A stretch of DNA of 64,000 bases, taken from the NCBI GenBank assembly GCA_032654645.1, contig JAULAW010000016.1, positions 1 to 64,000 on the forward strand, in the 5' to 3' direction. The DNA comes from CAITJF01 sp032654645. GTDB lineage: Bacteria; Pseudomonadota; Gammaproteobacteria; Burkholderiales; Gallionellaceae. The notes under the pieces were generated by a model. It saw only the letters and a list, made by a program, of their open reading frames with translations, was not told the DNA's origin and ran no database searches. Positions 46,085 to 55,812 of this stretch are shown one piece after another (positions within the stretch are counted from its first letter, which is position 1; every line of letters starts with the position of its first letter). Made by a program: the position numbers and the translations under genes.

Positions 46085-46831
46085 ATGAGCTACGTCATGA
46101 CGGTCAGCCCGGACTTTAATCTCAAGAATATTGCCGGGTGGTTCGTGTTCAACACCTGGCTGCAAAAACAGTTGGGCGAGAATATCCGCCTTGAATTGTT
46201 CGATAAGTTCAATGAACAACACAAGGCCATTGCCGACAACAAGATTAACATGATCTACGCCAATCCATACGATGCGGCGATGCTGGTCAGGGAGCATGGC
46301 TATCAAGCTTTGGTGCGCCCAATCAACAAGCCGGACGAGGCGCTGATTGCGGTCAAGGCTGACAGCCGCATCAAGAATATTGGGGACTTGAAACCCGGAG
46401 CGACTTTTTCGACGACGGATGACCCCGATGTGCACATGATGTGCATGATCATGATTGAACCCGCCGATCTGAACAAGGACAACGTCACCCTCAATTACAA
46501 GGAAGGTTATGTGGTAGTGGCCAAGGAACTGCTACGCGGCACAGCCAATGCCGGCTTTTTCCTGGCTGAAACTTTTGACGAGTTGTCGGATGTTATCAAG
46601 AATCAATTGCGCGTATTGGTTCGCAGTCAGATACACGTCATTCATCATGTTTTTCTGGTGGACAAATCACTCGCTGCTCGTCGTGATGACATTACGAAAA
46701 CCTTGCTGGGTATGAACGAGTCGGATAATGGCAAGAGAATTCTTTCCGAGATCGGCATACCCAAATGGGAAAAGGTTGAAGAAGAGGAAGTCGAATTCAT
46801 GATAGACCTCATGAGCACACTCGTTTCTTAG
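46085..46831 (+). CDS. PhnD-like binding protein without signal peptide
   Basis: A 248-residue protein of the phosphonate/phosphate-type periplasmic binding fold (FNTWLQKQLGENIRLELF, KINMIYANPYDAAML, FSTTDDPDVHMMCM, ANAGFFLAETFDEL). Unlike transported members it starts directly with MSYVMTVSPDF and has no export signal, so it is probably a cytoplasmic ligand sensor. It is the last gene of the cluster, 21 bp after the PAS gene. Its ligand is unknown. Confidence 0.75.
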   Translation: MSYVMTVSPDFNLKNIAGWFVFNTWLQKQLGENIRLELFDKFNEQHKAIADNKINMIYANPYDAAMLVREHGYQALVRPINKPDEALIAVKADSRIKNIGDLKPGATFSTTDDPDVHMMCMIMIEPADLNKDNVTLNYKEGYVVVAKELLRGTANAGFFLAETFDELSDVIKNQLRVLVRSQIHVIHHVFLVDKSLAARRDDITKTLLGMNESDNGKRILSEIGIPKWEKVEEEEVEFMIDLMSTLVS

Positions 46832-46855
46832 CGGCCCCAAGGGAACTCCGATTAT

Positions 46856-46873
46856 GTGCGAATAAATTCGCAC
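46856..46873. repeat. Short palindrome of the AATAAATT repeat family
   Basis: GTGCGAATAAATTCGCAC with 8-bp arms, followed by ctaca. The same pattern (tgtaggagc...aatttatt...gc) occurs twice, facing, at 61282-61345. It is a short interspersed repeat placed just after the PhnD-like gene. Confidence 0.6.
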
Positions 46874-46904
46874 CTACAAAAGCTGTTGCCATATCCGTTG
46901 GTAC

Positions 46905-46974
46905 AGGGTGGATAAGCGATAGCGCATCCACCAAACAGGCGCTAGAGGTGGATGCGCTATCGCTTATCCACCCT
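46905..46974. repeat. Perfect 28-bp hairpin downstream of the signalling cluster
   Basis: Arms 46905-46932 and 46947-46974 are exact complements (agggtggataagcgatagcg and eight further bases), with a 14-base loop. It could terminate or protect the transcript, and it belongs to the repeat family also seen at 40919-41001. Confidence 0.85.
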
Positions 46975-47025
46975 ACCCCTATACACCTTTTGGTTCCGGC
47001 TCGCTCGGTTTATCCCGTGCGTGTT

Positions 47026-48318
47026 TCACTTGGCTGTTTTGCCCTTAACCTTCGCCGTTTTCTCTTCGGCCAGCAATTTATTTTGCCCCTCTAATTGTGC
47101 GATCCGATCATTCAGGATTTTAAGCTGCGCTTCTTTCTCGGCAAGCTGTGCATTTTTTTCGGAGATCAACGCATCTTTCTCGGAAAGCTTTGCATTTTTT
47201 TCGGAGAACTGCGCATCTTTCCCGGAAAGCTGTGAATTTTTATCGGCAAGCTGCACATCCTTTAAATCGAGTAGCTCATTGGCCCGCTGCATGGCATCGT
47301 TGGCCTCTTTCAAGCGGCCCTCCAAAGCTTTGCTTTGCTCGCTCACGGCACCGATTGTCTGCCTGGCTTTTTGCTGCCCTTGCGTGACCTCTGTGGCGGC
47401 CTGCGCAATCTCTCCGGCCTGTTTTTCTATGGGCTGATCACGCAGGTCTTTGTGGCCCAACGCGGTAGAAATATCGAACAGGCGTTTTTCTTCTTCCAGC
47501 ACAATCGGTTCTATGGATTCTTTTATTTTCTCTTGCAAGATCAATACGCGCAGGTTCACATAGCGCGCATGACGCGCCGCAAACAATGTGTCGGCTCCGG
47601 CGCGTTTCACCAACGCCTCATCATGCGGGGTCTGGGCAATCCGGTTGCCGGCATCCAGGTAAATGCGCTGCGCCTCGGCCAAGGTGGCGGGCGCCAGCTT
47701 TTCGCCGTCCTTGCTGCGCGTGTCTTCGTTGATCACTTCGCTTTCGTGCAGCGCGGTGTATTGAATGGCCTTGACGTCCAAAGCCTGCATCATTTTAATC
47801 AGCTCGATCTTATCCTTGTCAATATTATCCGCTTTGCCGAGTTCTATTTTTTCAATCAGGCTTGAAAGCTCGCCGATGGATTTTTCATATTCCTTGGGGT
47901 AAACCTTGGCGACGTTATCCTTATCCATCTGGCCTTTCAGCGCGAGTTCGTTGACCAACCGGCTCTGCACGACAGACATCATGGTTTGGCCTTTATCGAG
48001 AATGGCATCCGCCTTGGCGATGTTGCCGATCAATTCGTCCTTGGGTTTCTTTTCCGGCGATTTTCGAATATCGCCCAAAATCTCGGACGCCCCGCGATAA
48101 TAATTCGGGGCAAGAAACGGCATGTCGGCCTTCATCGCTTCGTTGACGCGCCTTTCAAGCGCGGCAATGGCATCAGCCGCCGAGAGCGTTCCATACCTGG
48201 CCAGTTGCTCATCAGAAACTTTAATTGTTTTACCCACATTGGCCGCGCAACCCGCCAGCAGCAAACCGAACAATCCGCTGAAAATAAATACCCGGACATG
48301 ATGTTTTTTCGCATACAT
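47026..48318 (-). CDS. Coiled-coil lipoprotein
   Basis: A lipoprotein of about 430 residues from ATG 48318 (AGGAG upstream) with lipobox LLAGC at about 19-23. The middle is helical and Lys/Glu rich; the C-terminal third (about 325-420) is a heptad-like coiled coil with short repeats such as LSEKDALISEKNAQLAEKEA. The protein ends in KVKGKTAK. The family is unrecognised. A DUF4398-like or Lpp/TolA-like envelope spacer role is possible, but this is only a structural guess. No neighbours share its strand except the LuxR gene upstream. Confidence 0.75.
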   Translation of the reverse strand: MYAKKHHVRVFIFSGLFGLLLAGCAANVGKTIKVSDEQLARYGTLSAADAIAALERRVNEAMKADMPFLAPNYYRGASEILGDIRKSPEKKPKDELIGNIAKADAILDKGQTMMSVVQSRLVNELALKGQMDKDNVAKVYPKEYEKSIGELSSLIEKIELGKADNIDKDKIELIKMMQALDVKAIQYTALHESEVINEDTRSKDGEKLAPATLAEAQRIYLDAGNRIAQTPHDEALVKRAGADTLFAARHARYVNLRVLILQEKIKESIEPIVLEEEKRLFDISTALGHKDLRDQPIEKQAGEIAQAATEVTQGQQKARQTIGAVSEQSKALEGRLKEANDAMQRANELLDLKDVQLADKNSQLSGKDAQFSEKNAKLSEKDALISEKNAQLAEKEAQLKILNDRIAQLEGQNKLLAEEKTAKVKGKTAK

Positions 48319-48502
48319 AGTGCTGCTCCTATTGAAAGTGTCTGCCGACAAATATTCGTGATGAAAAGTAAACAACGGGTTCTGCAAGCCCATGAAAAGC
48401 GGTTCTGTCGCATTAGCCAAAATAACCCATTAGCGCGTCATTCACGCGCATGTGGGAATGACAAAATTGAGGTTTGCAGAGCTTGCCAGCACACCCGACA
48501 TT

Positions 48503-49483
<981 letters not shown>

Positions 49484-50045
49484 CCCAATCCCCCCGAGAA
49501 TCCTGGCACAACATGATGTGCATTTACATCATGGAACCTCTAATTGCGATCTGAATAGGTTGGCAAACTATGCCAGCCAAGCCGTCGGTTATCTCCCAGC
49601 GGGAAGTGACGATGTGTCGCATTGCGAAATTCGCGCCAAACAGGATACATCTCCGCAAACGGGGAGTATATATGTCGAAAGGCCTAGATATATATAGGCT
49701 ATTTCCATAAAAGCGCGATGCGCTTCAGAAGCGTGGCTGAAAACTGCCTGCTTGAGAGCGCAGAAAAATCGGCGGTAAAATTTCAGCGAAAATCTTGGAT
49801 ACGGAAGAACTGGCCCGATAAAAATTGATTTTGAGAGGTGCGCAACATACCCCCTGCGTTCGCGACCTCCTCATTTGAGGGCTATCGCAATCGTGCTAAC
49901 ACGGGCAAACTATTTCAGGGCTTGCATGTTTTTTCATTTGCTCGATGAAAGCCCCATAAAAATGGGTAATTGAAGATTTTTGAGGATTGAGCCATATCTA
50001 TCAGGCGCCAATCTCTTTTAACGAAACCAGCACAAAGGGGAAATC
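49484..50045. other. Intergenic region between the LuxR regulator and the lipoprotein gene
   Basis: About 560 bp without a convincing gene. It should hold divergent promoters. A near-palindrome GCCTAGATATATATAGGC at 49682-49699 (GCCTA arms around an AT core) is a possible operator. The last 12 bases before ATG 50046 contain AAAGGGG, a good ribosome site. Confidence 0.45.
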
Positions 50046-52319
50046 ATGAACATCAAAAGCAGCCTTCGCACAATAGCTGAACTGGGCGTTGGCCTGACGG
50101 CCATCGCCGCATTGATCCTGGTCGGTTGCGGGGGTGGCGGCGGCGGGGGTGGCGGCGGCGGCGGTGTTGGCGGCGGCGGCAGTGGAGCAACATCAGCTAA
50201 TTTAGTGCCATATAAGGGTATGTTCACTCAGCTCGGCACGTTCACTGCGACAGATGCAAATGGCAGTTCCGTTGTCGTAACTGGAGCGAGCCTTAACAAT
50301 GGTGTCATATCCGCAACCTTCCCGAGCAACGCCGCCTATCCGCTAGTTGTTTCGGTTACCGGCACTTACCTTGATGAAACAAACGGCAACCTGCCCCAGT
50401 CTTCTGTAACCCCTGTGCGCTCGCTCATTGCTGATGCAGCAGCGGCTGCCGCAGCTGTATCCGGCATTCCGGTAACAGCCATTACCGAAATGGCCGTTGC
50501 CAAGCTTGAGCAGGCAGTGGGAGGCAATCTTGCCGCCCCCTCTGCCCCTCTCACTACTTTAGATGCAAACAATGCAATTGATGCTGCCGCAAGCCTCATC
50601 GGGCAAGATCATACCAACATGACCATCCCGGTGTTTGATTCGAGCGGTAAACCAGCCGACAGCAACACGTTGGCTCTATCAGCATTAGCCTTCGTAGCCA
50701 ACGCACAACCTGGGGCCGGAGCTGATTTGGCCGCTAATCTGAATAGCTTGGCACTGCAGTTTGGGAACCTTGCCGCAGCGAGCAGTATCGCCGACCTGAT
50801 AACTACTGCGGAGATGGCAAGCGCAGTCGCCGCCGCCGCCCCCAATGCAGTATCGGGTGTGGTAGCGCCAATTGTGACAATACCGACAACGCCCATAGGC
50901 GCCATCGCCCCGATCGCCCAGGCCAAAGCCCTGCTCAACAGCTTGCGCACCAACGCGAACTTGATGGCCAATACCGGCAAGACCGGGTTTATTGACCAAC
51001 AGATGAACTCTGCCCGTACGGACTTACAGAGTATTCAAACGGCGAATATGGTATGGGGAGTTTTTATGCGCGCATCCCAGCGTGGCGCTAATATGCTTCT
51101 TAGCGGGCTTTCTACAGGCTCTAGCAGCCAAGGTGGTGATCATGACTGTCAAGTTATGAACACTAGTACGGTTGTCAAATGTTTTTACAGAGAGAATCCA
51201 ACATTTGCTTTCCTCATAGTGAGAGAATTCATGCTTACGCTGACCGACACCACCCCGTCTGCCGGTGCCACGGCCCAGCACACCTATACGTGGACTGAAA
51301 CCGTATGCCTGGACAACCCCAACATGACTACTGTTCCAGGCACTTGTGGAGCGTATAGTAATTCACAGGGTGGTACGGTGACAGCCACAAATTATGCGGC
51401 GGGGGTGGCGGGCTGGAAAGATTATCATTTCTCTGGAAATATCCAACCGCTGTTTGAGCCTGCTGGAGTAACCGGACCCACCTCACCCGGCTATATTGAC
51501 CATACTGCAATAGATTTCACTGCAAGCGGAACCAGCGTCGGTGCAAACACCGAGAATGCCGTAAGCGGCACCATGACCACTGGCACCCTGCTCACTATGG
51601 CCTGGTTGCCGGGATCAAAGGTAGTTAATGTCACAGGCGCCAACAATTGGGGTGCTCCAGTTTCCGGGCATGTCGTGCTACAAGCCAAAACAGCGAATTA
51701 CCAGTTTGATGGTACGCTCGGTGGTTCTAGCTTTGCGCAAGACTTGGCAACGACGTGCAGGTCGTGGGATATGTTCGGTGTTTGTACGTCATCAATGTCA
51801 TCTCCCAATTGGTATCCGCAAAACGTTTCCTTCACCGGCAGCGTCACCCATCGTACCAATGCCGCTGTGGGCATGTTCATGACCGGAACCCTGTCGGGGA
51901 CTGTGGATGGCTCCCATTTTGATCCGCGGTTACCGACCGTGCCGGGTACAAATTATTGGGCATCTACGGCCTCTTTCACCGGCAGCATCACCAACCGCAC
52001 GGTCACCCCTGCCATGGTTTACCAGGTTGTAAGCCACTCTGCGGAACCCGGAACCACCCCCGTCACCACTTCGGATCTCACTTATACCGACCCGAGCAAC
52101 AACACGGTTGTCATGAATTGGACCCAAAACCACACTACGGGGATAACAACCCCTGGAACGATCACCATGGGCGACATTACCATTACCGGCTGCGCTGCCG
52201 GAACCTTGGGTGGCCTTTCCGGCTGTAGCGTGTATTCCGGCAACCCCGCAACACTGATCGGAACAATCAGCGGTTACATTGTGAACTTCGCTGACGGCAC
52301 TTTCGTCTCGGTGCAGTAA
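50046..52319 (+). CDS. Large lipoprotein with poly-glycine linker
   Basis: A 757-residue exported lipoprotein. After a hydrophobic leader the lipobox (LILVGC) is followed by a run of about 18 residues, nearly all glycine, as in surface-exposed lipoproteins. The N-terminal 300 residues are Ala/Asn/Thr rich and helical; the C-terminal half is Thr/Ser/Gly rich with repeated FTGS(V/I)T-type strands and paired cysteines, suggesting a beta-rich fold. I do not recognise a family. AAAGGGG precedes the ATG. A strong terminator follows. Neighbouring genes encode predicted outer-membrane barrels. Confidence 0.75.
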   Translation: MNIKSSLRTIAELGVGLTAIAALILVGCGGGGGGGGGGGGVGGGGSGATSANLVPYKGMFTQLGTFTATDANGSSVVVTGASLNNGVISATFPSNAAYPLVVSVTGTYLDETNGNLPQSSVTPVRSLIADAAAAAAAVSGIPVTAITEMAVAKLEQAVGGNLAAPSAPLTTLDANNAIDAAASLIGQDHTNMTIPVFDSSGKPADSNTLALSALAFVANAQPGAGADLAANLNSLALQFGNLAAASSIADLITTAEMASAVAAAAPNAVSGVVAPIVTIPTTPIGAIAPIAQAKALLNSLRTNANLMANTGKTGFIDQQMNSARTDLQSIQTANMVWGVFMRASQRGANMLLSGLSTGSSSQGGDHDCQVMNTSTVVKCFYRENPTFAFLIVREFMLTLTDTTPSAGATAQHTYTWTETVCLDNPNMTTVPGTCGAYSNSQGGTVTATNYAAGVAGWKDYHFSGNIQPLFEPAGVTGPTSPGYIDHTAIDFTASGTSVGANTENAVSGTMTTGTLLTMAWLPGSKVVNVTGANNWGAPVSGHVVLQAKTANYQFDGTLGGSSFAQDLATTCRSWDMFGVCTSSMSSPNWYPQNVSFTGSVTHRTNAAVGMFMTGTLSGTVDGSHFDPRLPTVPGTNYWASTASFTGSITNRTVTPAMVYQVVSHSAEPGTTPVTTSDLTYTDPSNNTVVMNWTQNHTTGITTPGTITMGDITITGCAAGTLGGLSGCSVYSGNPATLIGTISGYIVNFADGTFVSVQ

Positions 52320-52353
52320 TAGCGGGCGGGTGAATCCCATCGCAGTAACTTAC

Positions 52354-52383
52354 AAGCCGGCATTTTCAAATGCCGGCTTTTTT
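52354..52383 (+). terminator. Rho-independent terminator after the poly-glycine lipoprotein gene
   Basis: AAGCCGGCATT pairs with AATGCCGGCTT around a short TTCA loop and is followed by a run of T residues (TTTTTT). It lies 35 bp after the stop codon and only about 20 bp before the next start codon, so the next gene is probably transcribed by read-through or its own promoter. Confidence 0.9.
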
Positions 52384-52403
52384 ATATGCGGCCAATTGAA
52401 GCA

Positions 52404-53531
52404 ATGGAAAAAATTATTTTCTGCCTGTTGATTGTTTTGTCCGGCGCGTCCCATGCCGGTGTGCTCGGTCTTTCCAACCCGGCGGATATGGCGGGGGAGC
52501 ACGGCATCCACGTGTATGCCGGCGGACATTATTTTGCGGGCAACGATTATGTCGCGGTCAGCGAATATTCGGGCAATTGGAATGGAGCCTACACACCGCG
52601 TAGCGGCATGAATCTGGCCCTGTTAAACGCGCGCGTGGAAGCTGGCGCTTCTTATGATACATGGCGTCTTGCGGCGCTGTATCGCAAGGAAATCCTGATC
52701 GAGAGCAACCGCGACATAACCGACATCGTGTACTACAACAAACAGCATATGAGTGTTCCGGCCGGGCAATCTTTTGGAATCAATCTGCGGGTGGCAGGCT
52801 TCGAGGCGGATGGCATCCGGCTCGACAAGGGGTTTGTCTTGTCCCAGATAAACGCCATGACCGTAGCGGTGGGCGCGGGAATTTCCCTGCTGCGCGGCAG
52901 ATCGGTGCGGATCGGACGGGCGGATGGAACAGCATCTTCGACCCTGACCGGCTATGCCTATAATGTCACGCTGGAGGACAGCCATTCGAAAGCGACTTAT
53001 CCGTTCATCCGCAACGCCACGCCCATCGGGCAAGGCTATGCGCTGGATGCCGGCGCCAAATTTGCATGGAACAACGGTTCCCGTCTGGAGTTGGCGGCGA
53101 ACGACCTGGTTGGGGAGATGCGCTGGGAGAACATGCCGCATACCATCCAAACGGCGAACAGCGCCACGCTTGCCCGTGACCCATCCGGCTATATTTATTA
53201 CAATCCGACCGTCAGCGGGGTGAACGATCTCAACCGGAGAGCCCTCACCCAGAAGCTGGCTCCCAAGTTCCATGCGCAATTTATGTATCCGGTTTCATAT
53301 TTCGCTATTTCGGCGGGAACGGAATGGATAAAAGGTTATTGGTTCCCGCAAGCGGGAGTGGCATACCGCCTGAATGAAAACTGGATGACAATGCTCGACT
53401 ACGATGTGAGATTCAACACGCTAGGGCTGGGAATCAAACACCAGTGGTTTCACCTGAACTTGCGTACCGAGACTTCATTGGAAAATACCAGGGCATATGG
53501 CTTGGATGGGGGTGTGAACGTTTTGTTTTAA
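52404..53531 (+). CDS. Predicted outer-membrane beta-barrel protein
   Basis: A protein of about 375 residues from ATG 52404 with a signal peptide (MEKIIFCLLIVLSGASHA). The mature part is made of alternating hydrophobic and polar strands and ends in aromatic Phe (GGVNVLF), as outer-membrane barrels do. Family not recognised. It lies between the poly-glycine lipoprotein and a TraF-like barrel and may export or anchor the lipoprotein, which is a guess. Confidence 0.65.
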   Translation: MEKIIFCLLIVLSGASHAGVLGLSNPADMAGEHGIHVYAGGHYFAGNDYVAVSEYSGNWNGAYTPRSGMNLALLNARVEAGASYDTWRLAALYRKEILIESNRDITDIVYYNKQHMSVPAGQSFGINLRVAGFEADGIRLDKGFVLSQINAMTVAVGAGISLLRGRSVRIGRADGTASSTLTGYAYNVTLEDSHSKATYPFIRNATPIGQGYALDAGAKFAWNNGSRLELAANDLVGEMRWENMPHTIQTANSATLARDPSGYIYYNPTVSGVNDLNRRALTQKLAPKFHAQFMYPVSYFAISAGTEWIKGYWFPQAGVAYRLNENWMTMLDYDVRFNTLGLGIKHQWFHLNLRTETSLENTRAYGLDGGVNVLF

Positions 53532-53693
53532 CGTGCATGGTTCAGAATTCCAGGCTGAAAAATCGAGCCTCTCACTTAGTTTTGGAATGTGCCATTGTTT
53601 GTTCGTTATGGATGCTGAATAATTACTCCGTATCAAGACCGATCAATAATCAAGTCTAAATATTTTTTCACTACTGCTCAAAGGGGGACTACC

Positions 53694-55064
53694 ATGAAAC
53701 ACAAATTCAAGCTCGCAACTGTAACCTCATTGCTGTGCGCCAACGCTTACGCGACGCCGGTGTACCAGCCACCCGGCCCGAACCTCACTTACGGTTCGTC
53801 CAGCAACAACCAGTCCATCATGTCGAGCGTCGCCAACCCGGCAGCGGGCGCGGCGGTGTTGCGCAAGGAAGACGGGCAGTACCGGTTTGGAATTCTTTCG
53901 ATAGGCGGGGGATATGAAATCGGCAATGTGAACAATCTCGCCAACCAGATTGATACGACCCAGACGAAACTCAAAAATCAGACCATCCCCAATACCTTGG
54001 TCACCGGCGCCGATGTGGCTAACTATGTCAATTTAAACCTGATTGCCCCGGTTAACAGTTTGACGAACACCTTGCAACAAGACGGCAATGCCTCGGTGTA
54101 TTTTGGCGGGCATGTTCCGTTTACGCCATTCGTCATTTCCAAAAAGAAACTGGGCGGCAGTTTTGTGCTCGATGCGAACGTGAGCGCCATCGCCAACGCA
54201 TCGTTTATCGCAGACCCATTTGCCAATATTAGCGCCGCACAAGGCGATGCAATTATCGCGGGTGGCGGCACTTATACCCCCGCAACAAACGACAGCACCT
54301 TATTGGTCAAAGCGGCCATGGTGTCGGAGCTTGGGCTGGGCTACAGCCGCAGTATCCTGACACGCGCGGTGGATGATCCAACGGTAGGAGAAATGACGTC
54401 CGACAAGCTGAAAGCCGGGGAGCTGACGGCGGGCGTGCGTTTGAAGTATTACCAGGTCAAGCTCGCCAACAAAGCGCAACGGCAGCAATCAACCACTGCG
54501 GGCGGCGCGCAAAGCACGCTCAAGGCGAGCCAGACCTACTCCAGCAGATCGGGGGTTGGGCTGGACGTGGGCACGCTGTGGACCAGCAGGCGTTATCGGG
54601 TCGGAGCCTGGGTGAGCAACCTCAACAAGCCCAGCTTCAAATACAATGCTGTTGATCTGGCGGGTTATACAGACCCGGGAGTCATCTCCCAGCTCAGCGG
54701 CACGACGACCTACGAGATGAAACCCCAACTGCAGCTCGAAGGCGCGGTGTTTTCGGAAAGCCAGAATTGGGTCATCAATGGCGGACTGGACGCCAATGCG
54801 GTGAAAGATGCGGTCGGCAGGGATTTCCAGTGGGCGACCCTGAGCGCGGCCTATGCCACCAATAGCTGGTGGATACCCGGTGCGCGAGTGGGCTACCGCA
54901 GCAACAGGGCCGGATCGAAATTGAGCTACATCACGGGCGGGTTGACCCTGTTCAAGGCGCTTTCGCTGGATGCGGCTTTATCTACAAATAAGGTGGCCGA
55001 TAACAGCGGCAAATCCATCCCGCGCAGCGCGATGCTCAATCTCAATGTGCAAATGACTTTCTAA
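53694..55064 (+). CDS. TraF-like outer-membrane protein
   Basis: A 456-residue exported protein (signal about MKHKFKLATVTSLLCANAYA) resembling the TraF_2 family annotated as conjugal transfer TraF, found outside conjugation loci as well. The segment SVANPAAGAAVLRKEDGQYR near the start is typical of FadL-like or TraF barrels (NPA motif), and the protein ends LNLNVQMTF with terminal Phe. GGGGG precedes the ATG. No other conjugation genes are nearby, so a role in transfer is unlikely. Confidence 0.7.
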   Translation: MKHKFKLATVTSLLCANAYATPVYQPPGPNLTYGSSSNNQSIMSSVANPAAGAAVLRKEDGQYRFGILSIGGGYEIGNVNNLANQIDTTQTKLKNQTIPNTLVTGADVANYVNLNLIAPVNSLTNTLQQDGNASVYFGGHVPFTPFVISKKKLGGSFVLDANVSAIANASFIADPFANISAAQGDAIIAGGGTYTPATNDSTLLVKAAMVSELGLGYSRSILTRAVDDPTVGEMTSDKLKAGELTAGVRLKYYQVKLANKAQRQQSTTAGGAQSTLKASQTYSSRSGVGLDVGTLWTSRRYRVGAWVSNLNKPSFKYNAVDLAGYTDPGVISQLSGTTTYEMKPQLQLEGAVFSESQNWVINGGLDANAVKDAVGRDFQWATLSAAYATNSWWIPGARVGYRSNRAGSKLSYITGGLTLFKALSLDAALSTNKVADNSGKSIPRSAMLNLNVQMTF

Positions 55065-55078
55065 GGGAAATGAAAATT

Positions 55079-55303
55079 CTAAAGATACCGTTTATCATGT
55101 CTCCAACATTTACTCCCATCCCCCAGGTCGGCATAGTATATCTTGGAGTGATAACCCAGCCATGAACCACTCCATGCTTTGCCAACTCGCTCTGCTGCGT
55201 CTGAAAGAGCTTGAAGAGGTTTATCCATGTCCTCTTCTTGCAGTTTTTTACTTTGGACTTCCAAGCGATCAGCGATCTTAAAAAGTTCATCAGCTACCGA
55301 CAT
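55079..55303 (-). pseudogene. Truncated hypothetical gene interrupted by a repeat
   Basis: The 74-residue product from ATG 55303 has a normal start (MSVADELFKIADRLEVQSKK) and a segment (VGKAWSGSWLGYHSKIYYADL) seen in longer hypothetical proteins of defence-like islands. The last 15 codons come from a repeat (about 55073-55125) that also occurs at 58485-58535. The gene was therefore probably truncated by insertion of that repeat. Confidence 0.5.
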
Positions 55304-55422
55304 GCTTTTCCCTTATTTCGGTTAATGCGAATATCAGAGAGGCCATGATCTCACTCAAGCCGTCATCGGCTCAAACCGATGTATCTGCTTCAACACGCCG
55401 GCCAATTTCCTGGCGGGCGCAG

Positions 55423-55812
55423 TCATGGCTGCTGTAATTCGCGCTCCGCCCAAGCAAAAACAGAGTCAACCATTTGCCGAACTTCATCCCTGCTTATCAG
55501 TGGAATATCCAGATCGTCGTAACGAAAAATGACTGCGTAAGGATTCAGGCGCGACAAGACATTGGCTGGCAGCGGAAGCGGCACGCCAGCCTGGGTCAGC
55601 ATCTCAGCGAGATGGGCGAGGTTATGCGTGCGTGAGAAAACGGTTCCGTGGCTGACCAGCACCGCTTTCAATAATTTCTCGACAGCCTGCTGCGCATGGA
55701 AACAGACAATGCGCAAATCCATCTCGGCATCGGCGTTGAGATTCAGGAAGGCGCGTCTGTCCTGCGATGCGATGCGGTACAGCATCGCCGCTTCTTCATT
55801 GGAGATGTTCAT
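55423..55812 (-). CDS. HEPN domain protein, putative toxin of an MNT-HEPN pair
   Basis: A 129-residue helical protein from ATG 55812. The HEPN pattern is visible: CFHAQQAVEKLLKAVLVSHG, then the RTHNLAHL motif with Arg and His (RxxxH-like) needed for RNase activity in toxic members. It overlaps the preceding MNT gene by 17 bases. In known pairs the MNT protein adenylylates and neutralises the HEPN RNase. Confidence 0.82.
   Translation of the reverse strand: MNISNEEAAMLYRIASQDRRAFLNLNADAEMDLRIVCFHAQQAVEKLLKAVLVSHGTVFSRTHNLAHLAEMLTQAGVPLPLPANVLSRLNPYAVIFRYDDLDIPLISRDEVRQMVDSVFAWAERELQQP

Noticed and set aside
50018..50227. Minus-strand frame with a poly-proline run
   Set aside because: It is the complement of the poly-glycine codons of the lipoprotein gene.
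53694..55064. Conjugation locus based on the TraF-like gene
   Set aside because: No relaxase, coupling protein or type IV secretion genes are nearby; TraF_2-type barrels occur outside conjugation systems.
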